Assembly: GCF_022398315.1 (NCBI RefSeq)
Contig: NZ_JAKEVF010000003.1
Location: 124,001-188,000, forward strand
DNA: 64,000 nucleotides
Direction of reading: 5' to 3'
DNA from: Shewanella sp. Isolate11
GTDB lineage: Bacteria > Pseudomonadota > Gammaproteobacteria > Enterobacterales > Shewanellaceae
This document shows, piece by piece, positions 1 to 8,799 of this stretch; the stretch's first letter is position 1, and each line of letters begins with the position of its first letter. The notes under the pieces were generated by a model. That model saw only the letters and a list, made by a program, of their open reading frames with translations. It was not told the origin of the DNA and did no database searches. Position numbers and translations under genes: made by a program.

Positions 1-397
1 TAAATTTAACTAAAAAACATAAAAAACAGCACTCATTGTTATATCAATTAAAATCAAGTTATTAAAAAGCCCAACGCATAGCGCGATACCAACCTTTAAA
101 ATGAAGACAATTTAACGATATGTTATTAATTATTAATAACAATTTAACACAACCCCACCCTAACTCTCTGCGTGTCAATATTTTGCCAAAATGACAATAA
201 GGTCAAAATAATGACAAGTGCCACGAAAGTAAAATCCGTCAAAATTCATACACTTGACCCGAATTTAACCAAGCACTACATTGTACTATCAGTGGTGTTT
301 TATCGAGCTAAAATGACCTGTTATGTCATTGGCTTTTATCTCGGCAGCACATCACATAACTGACATCGGCAATCACTGACAGTCGAGAGGACAAAAA
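1..397. other. AT-rich intergenic region upstream of parA-like gene
   Basis: I see no convincing gene here. A 63-codon reading frame at 172-363 has no recognisable product. The region holds GTCA/TGAC dyads: GTCA-6 nt-TGAC near 201-215 and AATGAC-7 nt-GTCATT at 312-330. Their place just upstream of a parA/RHH cassette suggests operator or centromere sites, but this is inference. Confidence 0.45.
312..330. promoter_or_regulatory. Candidate operator/centromere dyad upstream of parA-like gene
   Basis: Perfect 6-bp inverted repeat AATGAC/GTCATT with a 7-nt spacer, about 70 bp before the parA-like start. A looser GTCA/TGAC dyad lies about 100 bp further upstream. RHH partition proteins bind such repeats in their own promoters. 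Binding here is inferred only. Confidence 0.35.
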
Positions 398-1141
398 ATG
401 ATCATATTAGTTGGCGGTGAAAAAGGCGGGAGCGGCAAAAGCTGCCTAGCACAAAATATCGCTGTATTTCTGACTGTTGAATGCGGCGCATCTGTCATTA
501 TGGTTGACTGTGATCCACAGCGCACCACATCAGACTGGATCCAGGCACGTAATAACAATCCAGAGTTAGCCGGGATCAACTGTGTTCAGCTTTACGGAAA
601 AATTCGTAACGACCTACTCAGCCTAGAGCAGCATTATGATTATGTTCTGGTTGATTGTGGTGGTCAGGATAATCTTGCACTCCGTGCAACCATGTCAGTC
701 GCATCGCATGTATTAATGCCACTAAGACCTAAACGTCGTGATCTAAAAACAGTTAGCCATATGGATGATATCGTCGCTACATGTATGATGATTAACCCTA
801 AAATGCGCGCTTCCTTTGTTATCACTCAATGTCCGAGTCTACCAAATCAGGCAAATCGCATTATCGAAGCTAAAGAAGTCTGTAAAACGTACGATATAAA
901 TGTACTAGACGCGATTACTTATAGTCGCAACATTTATGATGACAGCGAAGAGTCTGGCCTTTCTGTAATGGAAATCCAACCAAATGGAAAAGCCTCGGAA
1001 GAGATCCGCAGCATAGCTTGTGAGATGTTACAAGCCGCCAGCGCAACCGAAATCCGTAACAGACTTGCCGAAAAACAGATGAAACAGCTGAGGGGTGAAT
1101 ATGGGTCTGGCCGATCTCAAGAAAAACTCTACGCAGTCTAA
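398..1141 (+). CDS. ParA/MinD-type P-loop ATPase
   Basis: The 247-residue protein opens with a deviant Walker A motif GEKGGSGKS (residues 7-15) and has the VDCDPQ segment and VLVDCGG Walker B region typical of the ParA/MinD/Soj family. These ATPases use a dynamic nucleoid- or membrane-bound ATP-dimer to position DNA or protein cargo. It overlaps the next gene, which encodes a small protein with an RHH-like C-terminus, so the pair resembles a type Ib (short ParA plus RHH centromere-binding protein) partition cassette. The start has the sequence GAGAGGAC upstream, giving a reasonable ribosome site. No replication initiator is nearby, so it is either a chromosomal orphan or a remnant of an integrated replicon. 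The family is clear; the cargo is unknown. Confidence 0.85.
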   Translation: MIILVGGEKGGSGKSCLAQNIAVFLTVECGASVIMVDCDPQRTTSDWIQARNNNPELAGINCVQLYGKIRNDLLSLEQHYDYVLVDCGGQDNLALRATMSVASHVLMPLRPKRRDLKTVSHMDDIVATCMMINPKMRASFVITQCPSLPNQANRIIEAKEVCKTYDINVLDAITYSRNIYDDSEESGLSVMEIQPNGKASEEIRSIACEMLQAASATEIRNRLAEKQMKQLRGEYGSGRSQEKLYAV

Positions 1142-1529
1142 GCGTAGCAATGCCGGTGAACAGCTCCCAATGTCACTGAATGACTTCATTGATGATTTTA
1201 TCGATGATGCCACCCATTACGCATCGGGAAAACCTGAACAGGCGCGACAATTGGCACAAGTAATCGCACTTGAGACTGGATTTGACGGTATTTTGAATCG
1301 CACAATACCATCAATAAAGTCTCAACCGCGCAAAGTCTTTCCACGAGGTGATAGCCCTTATCGTAAGGCGACATTTACCTTAAGTGAATCGGCAATAGCC
1401 CATCTTGCAGAATTAGCCAGTGGCTGCGATGTGGCTAAGTCTAAATTGATCAGATTTCTGATCGAGCACCATTATTCGCTCGACGAATCAGAAAGACTTG
1501 AAAAGGAACGATCTATTCTGGTCGACTAA
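1101..1529 (+). CDS. Small protein with ribbon-helix-helix-like C-terminus, ParA partner
   Basis: About 142 residues from ATG 1101, which is preceded at 1091-1095 by AGGGG. A GTG two codons upstream (1095) is possible but badly spaced. The gene overlaps the end of the parA-like gene in another frame, implying translational coupling. The N-terminal half is polar and basic. The C-terminal part (residues 95-130) reads as a beta strand ATFTLSES followed by two helices and VAKSKLIRFLIEHHY, the pattern of RHH (MetJ/Arc) DNA-binding domains such as ParG. I infer a centromere-binding or autorepressor role with the ParA-like ATPase. I do not recognise a named family. Confidence 0.65.
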   Translation: MGLADLKKNSTQSKRSNAGEQLPMSLNDFIDDFIDDATHYASGKPEQARQLAQVIALETGFDGILNRTIPSIKSQPRKVFPRGDSPYRKATFTLSESAIAHLAELASGCDVAKSKLIRFLIEHHYSLDESERLEKERSILVD

Positions 1530-1921
1530 CCATCGACTCGCTGGTTGATATTTATTTAACAAGCAAATTGATTAGGTGTCAGATAAACCCAAGCTCACAG
1601 GCTTTGATAATTTGTCACCTAATCTCGTCTCCCTGACTTTTGCTTTTCTATTGGGTAAAGAGCTAATAACGCGTATGTCCAACCGTTTCTCCAACCCTTT
1701 TCTGGCAGCAGACTTTTTTCATAGTTAACTCTTGGCTGCCAGCTTTTTCTTTTATACCTACCTCATTCAGCAAACAGCAAACCTTACGGATCAATAATTG
1801 TGATATCAGCATCTGTCATTTGGCTTAAATGATATCTCTGCTTAATATATCAATAAGATAAATCACTATTTTAAATAAAATCCAGTAAACTGGTCATAAT
1901 GTGACTTCAATAGGAACGCCA
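1530..1921. other. Intergenic region after the parA/RHH cassette
   Basis: No gene seen. It contains an 8-bp inverted repeat ATTAGGTG (1571-1578) / CACCTAAT (1616-1623) and a terminator-like hairpin at 1702-1753. The rest is AT-rich and probably carries the promoter of the next gene. Confidence 0.5.
1702..1753 (+). terminator. Candidate Rho-independent terminator
   Basis: CTGGCAGC (1702-1709) pairs with GCTGCCAG (1735-1742), followed by CTTTTTCTTTT. The loop is long (about 25 nt), so it is a weak call for the end of the parA/RHH transcript. Confidence 0.45.
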
Positions 1922-2635
1922 ATGTTTGTTCATTCTTCAATATTAAAAAAGTCTCAGCCCGTCAAACTGAGTCGCTTACTATTACTACTGATGTTTACTG
2001 CGAGCAGCCATGCCGGCACTGATACACAACAAACTGTGGCCACTCAGGCGCAATCCAGTTCTCAACAGCAAATCACATCAACAGAAGCTGTGCCGCAAAA
2101 AACAGAGCCTCAACAGCAAGAAGCAATTACGGAAAATCAATCGCAGCAAGATCTAAAACCTCAAGAAACTGTTCAGTCAGATACACAGCCAGAAGCGGCA
2201 CCGCTCACAGTGCAACCCGCTAAGTCTGTTATGCCTATAAGTGAAGAGCAGCGAGCCAATGAAGTGTTAGATAATTTGCATCTATATGCTGCTCAAGCTG
2301 ATTGGGATAATTATTTTGCGCTTTATGGTGAAAATGCCATTTTCATCGGTACCGATGCCAGCGAATATTGGAAAATGGATCAATTTGAAGAATATGCTCG
2401 CCCAACAAAAGGTTGGCATTACACCTTAATCGAACGTAAAACCGTACGACACGGCAATGTCATCGTGTTTGATGAATTGCTTGACAGTAAATCATACGGC
2501 ATCAGCCGCGGAACAGGTAGCTTACTACTCACAGATAAAGGCTGGAAAATCATCCAATATCACTTGAGTTTCCCCATTCCTAATGACGTGGCTAAAAAAA
2601 TCACAAGCCAGATAAAAGCCGTTAGAGATAAGTAA
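1922..2635 (+). CDS. Exported glutamine-rich protein with SnoaL/NTF2-like domain
   Basis: I start the gene at ATG 1922, with AGGA at 1912-1915; a GTG at 1901 would add seven residues without a good ribosome site. The protein (about 237 residues) has a hydrophobic N-terminal segment (LLLLLMFTASSHA) that looks like a signal peptide with an AXA-like cleavage site. A low-complexity Gln/Thr/Pro/Glu linker follows (about residues 35-110), then a C-terminal domain (about 115-225) of SnoaL_3/NTF2 type: tandem helices ending in LYGENAIFIGTD, then WHYTLIERKTVRHGNVIVFDE strands and a C-terminal GWKIIQYHLS strand. These domains bind small ligands or act as scaffolds; the substrate here is unknown. The linker suggests it is tethered or spans the periplasm. 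Confidence 0.7.
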   Translation: MFVHSSILKKSQPVKLSRLLLLLMFTASSHAGTDTQQTVATQAQSSSQQQITSTEAVPQKTEPQQQEAITENQSQQDLKPQETVQSDTQPEAAPLTVQPAKSVMPISEEQRANEVLDNLHLYAAQADWDNYFALYGENAIFIGTDASEYWKMDQFEEYARPTKGWHYTLIERKTVRHGNVIVFDELLDSKSYGISRGTGSLLLTDKGWKIIQYHLSFPIPNDVAKKITSQIKAVRDK

Positions 2636-2811
2636 TACCAATCAAAGTAAATTAGTGATCAGCCCGTTTGTAACAGAAAAGGACGCAGGAAAAATTGTCG
2701 AGAACAAGGCGTAAATTGCAGTAACTAGTTATTCTAATAACAAAATTTACAACACGGTTATCGGCGATTTTTAACTAGCAAGAATGATCAAATAATTACT
2801 GCAATTGGTAT
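2635..2811. repeat. MITE-like dispersed repeat, copy 1 (177 bp)
   Basis: The element begins ATACCAAT and ends ATTGGTAT, a perfect 8-bp terminal inverted repeat. It is nearly identical to 59106-59267 over most of its length, but has about 15 extra bases near its left end. An inverted 32-bp fragment of the same left end lies at 8565-8596. It encodes no protein. It abuts the stop codon of the upstream gene, so it may also supply its 3' end. Confidence 0.8.
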
Positions 2812-2840
2812 AATACACTACGCGATAGGACAGTAATACA

Positions 2841-4301
2841 TCACTGTCCTATCGATACCGACAAACACACATTGGTCAACTGACCAAAATGAGTAAAACG
2901 CTCAAATTCATCAGCAGATATAGTGCGATTCGAGCTATGTCGATCGCCGTACAACAGCCCTATCACCTTATTATCAATCACTAATGGTGCCAACATAAAA
3001 CCCGCCGCGGAAGTATGCTCTAGCAGCTCAGCGTCGAGATAGAAACGCCACTTTTCCGATAATGGCGCATCGACAAACATCGCCTTTTTCAAATCAATAG
3101 CTTCAGAAAATACCGACTTATTGCTATCGAGTTCGACCACAAAACGATTTTTCATCAGCTCTGCATCATCACCCACCACTAACCTTGGTTGCAGTCGCTT
3201 ACGATTAGGTGATAGTAATAACACTGCGCACCTTTCCATGCCCAGTCCATCTAAGATGCCATCCAAGGTAATGCCGATCACCTCATTGAAATTAGCACGC
3301 GAAATCGCGCAATCGGTTAACTCACGTAGCTTTTTCAACTGTAGATCGATGTCAGGTTGTCGTACTGGGCGCTCCTGCTCTGTATCGTCAGACAAGAGCA
3401 ATGCCTCAGTGCTTGGCAGGTAATCAATTAAGACTTTGGCGCCATAACTATCGGCAAGTTTACGAGTGGCATGACTACAGCGGATCATCTGCCCTTTAAA
3501 CTCGTCGCCTTCCACCCCTAACATAGTGGCGGCCTGTTTAATGCGCTGATTGAGCGTTGGCAGATCCAGTGGCTGCTGTTGCATTAGTTCGCTGATCTTA
3601 TTAGCAAGGAAGATAGCACGTATCTCTGGAGTGCGTTCATCGGGGTTAATCAAAGATTTAACCAGTACTTCACCTAAGCCCCAGGTCTTGGCAATGCCCA
3701 AAGAAAGTTGTTTAAAAGAGGTACCTAACTGCTCTCGCACCACGCTATTACTCTCTGCTGCTGATGTCGCCGATAAACGCGCATCGAGCTGCTCGGTAAC
3801 CTCACCGCCCATACTCCAAAAGGCACTCTCGCCCAAGTGATACAGGAGTGCAGCAATAAACACCTCCTCTTGTAACTCTTCATCATGATCTTTAAGCATC
3901 ATCTTAGCGAGCATCGCCGCTTGAAATGCCCTTCCCATCAAATGTAATAAACGCTGATAGACAGGTTCTGATAACCCTTTGCTTTCCAGTAAGCTACTCA
4001 GTAATTTGGCGGTAATACATATATTACGAATGGTATCGAAACCGAGCACGACAGCCGCCCGACTCACGGTCGTGACCTGAGAGATGCCTTTATTATAAAT
4101 AGCGCTATTAGCCACCTTTAAAATGCGCGAGGTTAATGCGTTATCATGCATCACACTGCGGCCTAAAATGGCCAAAGAGGAAACATCATCTTTAGCCAAT
4201 TTTTCTAAGGTTTTTACCGTTGAACACAAGGCCGGCATCTCTTGCTCACTAATACGCTGAGTCCAATAATCGGCGCCCTTGTTGTGATTTGAATCCTTCA
4301 A
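2841..4301 (-). CDS. HDOD-domain signalling protein with C-terminal GAF domain
   Basis: The 486-residue protein has an N-terminal HDOD domain (about residues 15-220). It carries the family's MPALCSTVKTLEKL opening and the helix with VANSAIYNK, but lacks a full HD metal-binding motif, as expected for HDOD. A C-terminal GAF domain (about 320-485) follows, with LLSPNRKRLQPRLVVGD and GLLYGDR segments. HDOD proteins act in signal transduction, often with c-di-GMP, motility or stress pathways; the ligand of the GAF domain is unknown. No membrane segment is seen, so it is probably cytosolic. It is monocistronic and separated from aceA by a 380-bp gap. Confidence 0.85.
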   Translation of the reverse strand: MKDSNHNKGADYWTQRISEQEMPALCSTVKTLEKLAKDDVSSLAILGRSVMHDNALTSRILKVANSAIYNKGISQVTTVSRAAVVLGFDTIRNICITAKLLSSLLESKGLSEPVYQRLLHLMGRAFQAAMLAKMMLKDHDEELQEEVFIAALLYHLGESAFWSMGGEVTEQLDARLSATSAAESNSVVREQLGTSFKQLSLGIAKTWGLGEVLVKSLINPDERTPEIRAIFLANKISELMQQQPLDLPTLNQRIKQAATMLGVEGDEFKGQMIRCSHATRKLADSYGAKVLIDYLPSTEALLLSDDTEQERPVRQPDIDLQLKKLRELTDCAISRANFNEVIGITLDGILDGLGMERCAVLLLSPNRKRLQPRLVVGDDAELMKNRFVVELDSNKSVFSEAIDLKKAMFVDAPLSEKWRFYLDAELLEHTSAAGFMLAPLVIDNKVIGLLYGDRHSSNRTISADEFERFTHFGQLTNVCLSVSIGQ

Positions 4302-4546
4302 ATGGATGTCACTCTCAATAATGATATAAATAACAGATAGGTAGGAATAAAAACCTGTTCTATTTTGGCTATGGTGTTTAAGCGAAACTGATAATTTAGC
4401 ATGCCTAGTTTATTAGTAATAGGCTAGGGCCTGTTGACCTTTATTTCACCATGAAAGATAAACAGATCCTAACAACTTATCTTACAGATGTTTGTTTCAG
4501 TAATACCAATCAGTATCATATCGGCATCTATGGCAGTTAATTTAAC

Positions 4547-4574
4547 AATAAAAAAGCCGCTCAAGCTAAGCGGC
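4547..4574 (-). terminator. Rho-independent terminator of aceBA
   Basis: On the minus strand GCCGCT (4569-4574) pairs with AGCGGC (4556-4561) around a 7-nt loop, followed by TTTTTTATT. It lies about 110 nt past the aceA stop. Confidence 0.75.
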
Positions 4575-4611
4575 AAATACCAACAACAGGGGAAGTAAAT
4601 CAAAGAAAAGC

Positions 4612-4640
4612 CTCGCACTGCACGTAGGAAGCAGTGCGAG
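4612..4640 (-). terminator. Stable hairpin in aceA 3' region
   Basis: Perfect 10-bp stem CTCGCACTGC/GCAGTGCGAG with a 9-nt loop, about 45 nt after the aceA stop, followed on the minus strand by GCTTTTCTTTG. It is a terminator or a 3'-end RNA-stabilising structure, in tandem with the hairpin at 4547-4574. Confidence 0.6.
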
Positions 4641-4684
4641 GAACAACCGCTACCTGAGTAGCAAGTCGAAAACGTTAGTAGAAA

Positions 4685-6010
4685 TTAAAACTGTTCCTCT
4701 TCGGTTGAGCCCGTTAATGCGGTCACCGATGATTGCCCACCTTGGATCACATTAGTGACTTTATCGAAGTATCCCGTGCCCACTTCTTGTTGATGCGCTA
4801 CGAAGGTGTAACCTTTCTTAGCGGCGGCAAATTCAACTTCTTGTACCTTTTCAACATAGTGTTTCATGCCTTCGCCACGTGCATAGTCATAGGCTAGGTC
4901 GAACATGTTGTACCACATGTTATGAATACCCGCTAAAGTGATGAACTGGTACTTGTAACCCATGTCTGACAGCTCTTGCTGGAATCTAGCAATGGTGGCG
5001 TCATCAAGGTTTTTCTTCCAGTTGAATGAGGGGGAACAGTTATAAGCCAGCAACTGATCTGGGTACTGAGCGTGAATCGCCTCAGCAAAACGGCGCGCTT
5101 CTTCTAAGTCTGGCTTAGCTGTTTCACACCAAATAAGATCCGCATAAGGCGCATAGGCTAAACCACGAGAAATTGCTTGTTCAATGCCCGCGTTTACACG
5201 GTAGAAACCTTCAGAAGTACGGTCACCAGTAATGAAGTCACGGTCATAAGGGTCGCAATCTGAGGTTAATAGATCCGCCGCATTGGCATCGGTACGCGCA
5301 ATCACTAAGGTTTCAACGCCGCTTACATCGGCAGCCAGACGCGCTGACACCAATTTTTGCACCGCCTCTTGAGTTGGCACTAATACCTTGCCGCCCATGT
5401 GGCCACATTTTTTAACCGACGCTAACTGATCCTCAAAGTGAACCCCTGCTGCGCCCGCATCAATCATGTTTTTCATCAACTCGTAAGCGTTTAGTACTCC
5501 ACCAAAACCAGCTTCTGCATCAGCAATAATCGGTAAGAAATAATCTGTGTAACCCTCATCCTCTGGATTTAAGTTGTTGCTCCACTGGATCTGATCTGCG
5601 CGGCGAAAAGAGTTATTAATACGCTGCACAACCGCTGGTACCGAGTTCGCTGGATAAAGAGACTGATCTGGGTACATGGTGCCTGCAAGGTTGGCATCGG
5701 CTGCAACTTGCCAGCCCGACAGGTATATTGCCTCGATACCGGCTTTGGCTTGCTGTACTGCTTGACCACCTGTTAACGCCCCCAAAGAGTTAACATAGCC
5801 TTTCTTCGCACCACCATTAACCAATGACCAAAGCTTAGCTGCGCCGCGTGTAGCAATCGTGTTTTCAGGTACCACTGAACCACGTAAAGCCACTACATCT
5901 TCCGCCGTGTATGGACGACGAACCCCTGCCCAACGTGGATTTTCAGCCCAATCTTTCTTAATCGCATCAATTTGCTGTTGACGTGAAGTCTGTGTAGTTG
6001 CCTTAGTCAT
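4685..6010 (-). CDS. aceA: Isocitrate lyase
   Basis: Cleaves isocitrate to glyoxylate and succinate, the first step of the glyoxylate shunt. At 441 residues it matches bacterial AceA length. It contains the active-site signature KKCGHMGGK with the catalytic Cys near residue 202, and the WNYNCSPSF-type motif near the C-terminus (seen as [12 protein letters not shown]). I choose ATG 6010 because GGAG sits 7 nt upstream; an in-frame ATG at 6046 lacks a ribosome site. aceB lies 116 bp upstream on the same strand, so this is the second gene of an aceBA operon. Control is expected from the operators at 8066-8217. Confidence 0.97.
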   Translation of the reverse strand: MTKATTQTSRQQQIDAIKKDWAENPRWAGVRRPYTAEDVVALRGSVVPENTIATRGAAKLWSLVNGGAKKGYVNSLGALTGGQAVQQAKAGIEAIYLSGWQVAADANLAGTMYPDQSLYPANSVPAVVQRINNSFRRADQIQWSNNLNPEDEGYTDYFLPIIADAEAGFGGVLNAYELMKNMIDAGAAGVHFEDQLASVKKCGHMGGKVLVPTQEAVQKLVSARLAADVSGVETLVIARTDANAADLLTSDCDPYDRDFITGDRTSEGFYRVNAGIEQAISRGLAYAPYADLIWCETAKPDLEEARRFAEAIHAQYPDQLLAYNCSPSFNWKKNLDDATIARFQQELSDMGYKYQFITLAGIHNMWYNMFDLAYDYARGEGMKHYVEKVQEVEFAAAKKGYTFVAHQQEVGTGYFDKVTNVIQGGQSSVTALTGSTEEEQF

Positions 6011-6126
6011 AATAATCTCCATCTTTATTTTAGGATTCAGTGCCAATCAATACAGCTTCACTCAACGGGCGCCAAATATTTTTGAGGGCTACAGGTACCC
6101 TTTCCATCTTTTGTTAACTCAGTTAT

Positions 6127-7755
6127 TTACTCTGACTGTGTCAGCATTTCGTAACCCGGTAGGGTCAGAAAATCGACCAGCTCATCAGAAGTGGTGATCT
6201 CTTCCAGTAGCACCGCCGCTTTTGTAAAGCTGCCGTGGGTAAATCGATCCGGTCCTATCTCCTCTTTCACGTTGGCCAGTTCTTCAACCAACATCTCTTT
6301 AAACAAGGCTTTAGTTACCAGCTTGCCGTTAGAGAGCTTTTGTTCATGCTGGATCCATTGCCAAATTGACGTTCTTGAAATCTCCGCTGTGGCGGCATCT
6401 TCCATCAAACCGTAAATCGGCACACAACCATTACCGTTAATCCAGGCTTCGATATATTGCAGTGCGATACGGATATTCAGACGCATGCCAGATTCGGTTC
6501 GCTCACCTTCGCATGGCTGTAAAAGCTCATTAGCTAAGATTGGTGCATCGACATCTCGAGTGATATGCAGCTGATTGACATTACCCTCGCCGATATATTC
6601 GTTGAAAATCCCCATGGCAGTATCGGCAAGGCCCGGATGCGCAACCCAAGTACCATCATGACCATTGCGGGCTTCTAACTCTTTATCACCGCGAACCTTA
6701 GTCAGCACTAACTCATTTTGAGCTTCATCTTTCGCCGGAATAAAGGCCGCCATACCGCCCATCGCCAATGCACCGCGCTTATGGCAGGTTTTAACTAATA
6801 AGCGTGAGTAAGCGCTTAAGAACGGCTTATCCATAGTCACAGCCTGGCGATCGGGTAAGACGCGGTCACTATGGTTTTTCAGGGTCTTGATATAACTGAA
6901 AATGTAATCCCAACGGCCACAGTTGAGTGCCACAATGTTTGAACGCAGTTCATAAAGGATCTCTTCCATTTCGAACACTGCCGGTAGCGTCTCAATCAAA
7001 CAGGTACATTTGATAGTGCCAGGGGCTAAACAGAAGCGCTCTTCCACAAAAGCAAACACTTTAGCCCACCAGCGAGCCTCAACATGGCTTTCAAGCTTAG
7101 GAATGTATAAATAAGGTCCACTTCCCTTAGCCAGTAGTTGGCGATAGTTGTGATAGAAATAAACACAGAAATCGAATAAAGCACCAGGAATAGCCTGACC
7201 ATCAAAATGCACATGTTTTTCAAGCAGATGTAGGCCTCGAACTCGGCTAATTAATACCGCAGGATTATCATTTAGCTTGTAATGCTTACCTGTATTCGGT
7301 GCGGTGTATTCAATATCTCCCCGAACAGCATCACGCAGATTAATTTGACCTTCGATCACCTTTTCCCAACTCGGTGCCAGAGAATCTTCAAAGTCAGCCA
7401 TAAACACTTTTACATTGGCATTAAGTGCATTGATGATCATCTTGCGATCGACTGGACCGGTGATTTCAACACGTCTATCTTGTAGATCCTGCGGAATACC
7501 TCTAATTTGCCACTCACCGTCTCTGATAGCGCGAGTTTGCGGCAAAAAGTCAGGTAAATGCCCCGCATCAATTTGCGCTTGTTTAGTTTTACGTGCTGCC
7601 AATAATGTCGGCACTTCACTTGCAAACTCACGACAAACCACTTCAAGTAGATTGAGGGCACCTTCATTAAGCACAACATCTTGTCCAGGAATGGTTTTTC
7701 CTTTGATATTAATTGATGCCTGTTTAAGGTCTTTATTTAGTACTGGTTCAGTCAT
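6127..7755 (-). CDS. aceB: Malate synthase A
   Basis: Condenses glyoxylate with acetyl-CoA to malate, the second glyoxylate-shunt step, in the cytosol. The 542-residue length is typical for isoform A. The family signature around KDHSVGLNCGRWDY appears here as NIVALNCGRWDYIFSYIK, and ADFEDSLAPSW holds the metal-binding acidic residues. The start at 7755 has GGGAG about 8 nt upstream. It is the first gene of aceBA. The 1,044-bp upstream gap contains several palindromic operators. This pathway allows growth on acetate and fatty acids. Confidence 0.97.
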   Translation of the reverse strand: MTEPVLNKDLKQASINIKGKTIPGQDVVLNEGALNLLEVVCREFASEVPTLLAARKTKQAQIDAGHLPDFLPQTRAIRDGEWQIRGIPQDLQDRRVEITGPVDRKMIINALNANVKVFMADFEDSLAPSWEKVIEGQINLRDAVRGDIEYTAPNTGKHYKLNDNPAVLISRVRGLHLLEKHVHFDGQAIPGALFDFCVYFYHNYRQLLAKGSGPYLYIPKLESHVEARWWAKVFAFVEERFCLAPGTIKCTCLIETLPAVFEMEEILYELRSNIVALNCGRWDYIFSYIKTLKNHSDRVLPDRQAVTMDKPFLSAYSRLLVKTCHKRGALAMGGMAAFIPAKDEAQNELVLTKVRGDKELEARNGHDGTWVAHPGLADTAMGIFNEYIGEGNVNQLHITRDVDAPILANELLQPCEGERTESGMRLNIRIALQYIEAWINGNGCVPIYGLMEDAATAEISRTSIWQWIQHEQKLSNGKLVTKALFKEMLVEELANVKEEIGPDRFTHGSFTKAAVLLEEITTSDELVDFLTLPGYEMLTQSE

Positions 7756-7998
7756 CCTGTTTCTCCCAAGTGCCCATATCGATAAAACTCAATCTCTATA
7801 AGAAACGCTTTATAAAACACTGTCTCTAGTTAGCTAAATCTCTATATACCTAACCTAAGTCGTAAATGGCACTACCAAGCCACACAGTGAGTTAATTCGT
7901 TGACATCACTTGCTCTTATCAATAGGAGCAAAGCACAGCCGCATTTCCTCGTTCACACATAACTTACAAATGTATGTTTTGAACAAAACCTACTAACA

Positions 7999-8020
7999 AA
8001 CTGTTGTAGTTGCAACAGTT
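7999..8020. promoter_or_regulatory. 8-bp dyad in aceBA upstream region
   Basis: AACTGTTG (7999-8006) and CAACAGTT (8013-8020) form a perfect inverted repeat with a 6-nt spacer. A transcription-factor site or small hairpin is likely; no regulator can be named. Confidence 0.35.
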
Positions 8021-8065
8021 TTACATGTGCAAAAAACGAACTAAACAAGACTTAAAACTTATATG

Positions 8066-8082
8066 AATTGGTCTTACCAAAT
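8066..8082. promoter_or_regulatory. GntR/FadR-subfamily-type operator upstream of aceBA
   Basis: AATTGGTCTTACCAAAT is a near-perfect palindrome that fits the TNGTNNNACNA consensus of FadR-subfamily GntR regulators and resembles the PdhR site (ATTGGTnnnACCAAT). The identical 17 bp recur at 49472-49488 upstream of oadGAB. PdhR is the best candidate binder, by inference. Confidence 0.6.
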
Positions 8083-8156
8083 AGAGAAGATAAAAATAAA
8101 TATATTAAAAACAACATATTAAATCAGATTAAATGCTTGTGAAATTTTACAAAGAA

Positions 8157-8173
8157 AAGTTGTCAGACAACTT
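8157..8173. promoter_or_regulatory. Second GntR-type palindrome upstream of aceBA
   Basis: AAGTTGTCAGACAACTT is a perfect 7-bp dyad with a 3-nt centre and fits TNGTNNNACNA. A FadR-subfamily GntR regulator is likely; which one is not determinable. Confidence 0.5.
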
Positions 8174-8190
8174 AACCAAGAATGACACAA

Positions 8191-8217
8191 TGTAATTAAT
8201 TACGTAATTTAATTACG
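8191..8217. promoter_or_regulatory. Tandem HexR-like operators upstream of aceBA
   Basis: Two overlapping palindromes, TGTAATTAATTACG (8191-8204) and CGTAATTTAATTACG (8203-8217), match the HexR motif of Shewanella as I recall it (TGTAATwwwATTACA). HexR is an RpiR-family regulator of central carbon metabolism whose described regulon in Shewanella includes the glyoxylate shunt. They lie about 440 bp before the aceB start. Confidence 0.6.
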
Positions 8218-8564
8218 TTGAGGAATTTTTGTATTACGGGGTATACGCTGATATTAGACTTAAGTAAAAACTGCAAATGTTTTGATTGACCAGAAAGGAA
8301 AGCATAGCAAACAAAACAAAATCAATGGCTTACAACAAATTTTACACCGCATAAATTCAAACAACTGTTTTAACTTTACGTTTACGTAACCGTAATAACA
8401 AGCAAAACCCAGCCATTGCAACATAGTTGTAACGTTTCTAGATCAACATCAAAAAAAACATTGGTTAAACCGCAAAAAATTATTAAAAAATTGTTTTTTT
8501 ATGGGTAGGACTATCACTTCAACTCGAAATTGTTGGATTAGTTAAAGTTCAGGATTTTATAAAG

Positions 8565-8596
8565 CGGGCTGATCACTAATTTACTTTGAGTGGTAT
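8565..8596. repeat. Fragment of the MITE-like repeat, inverted
   Basis: This 32-bp stretch is the reverse complement of the left end of the element at 2635-2811, with a single mismatch in the terminal ATTGGTAT (here AGTGGTAT). The rest of the element is missing, so it is a decayed copy. Confidence 0.65.
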
Positions 8597-8799
8597 GAGA
8601 ATAGCGAAGATTTAAGCTTGAATTTAGTGCAGCAATATTTGATAAAAGAACAAAGGTTTAGAGTGAGGTTACAGCTGGTGAGTTAGGATATAAACGTAAC
8701 ATTGCACCAATGGCAGAGGGTAAATAATTATCTAGGCATAGGCTTCACCTACGATAAAGCAAAAGGGCTTTTTAATCAGAAGTCATGTCCATGTCAAAG

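Larger units (their letters stand above)
4302..4684. other. Intergenic region between HDOD gene and aceA
   Basis: No gene seen. It carries two hairpins downstream of aceA (4547-4574 and 4612-4640) and a short ATACCAATCA match (about 4503-4512) to the end of the MITE-like repeat. The HDOD promoter should lie in the first 100 bp. Confidence 0.5.
7756..8799. other. Long regulatory/intergenic region upstream of aceBA
   Basis: A 1-kb AT-rich gap with no convincing gene. Its aceB-proximal half carries four palindromes: AACTGTTG/CAACAGTT (7999-8020), AATTGGTCTTACCAAAT (8066-8082), AAGTTGTCAGACAACTT (8157-8173) and a double TGTAATT/AATTACG site (8191-8217). Its distal half contains a MITE fragment (8565-8596). 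The 3' end of the GGDEF gene faces it. Confidence 0.6.

Noticed and set aside
172..363. 63-codon open frame upstream of the parA-like gene
   Set aside because: No recognisable domain, no good ribosome site, and it covers the dyad repeats of a likely regulatory region.
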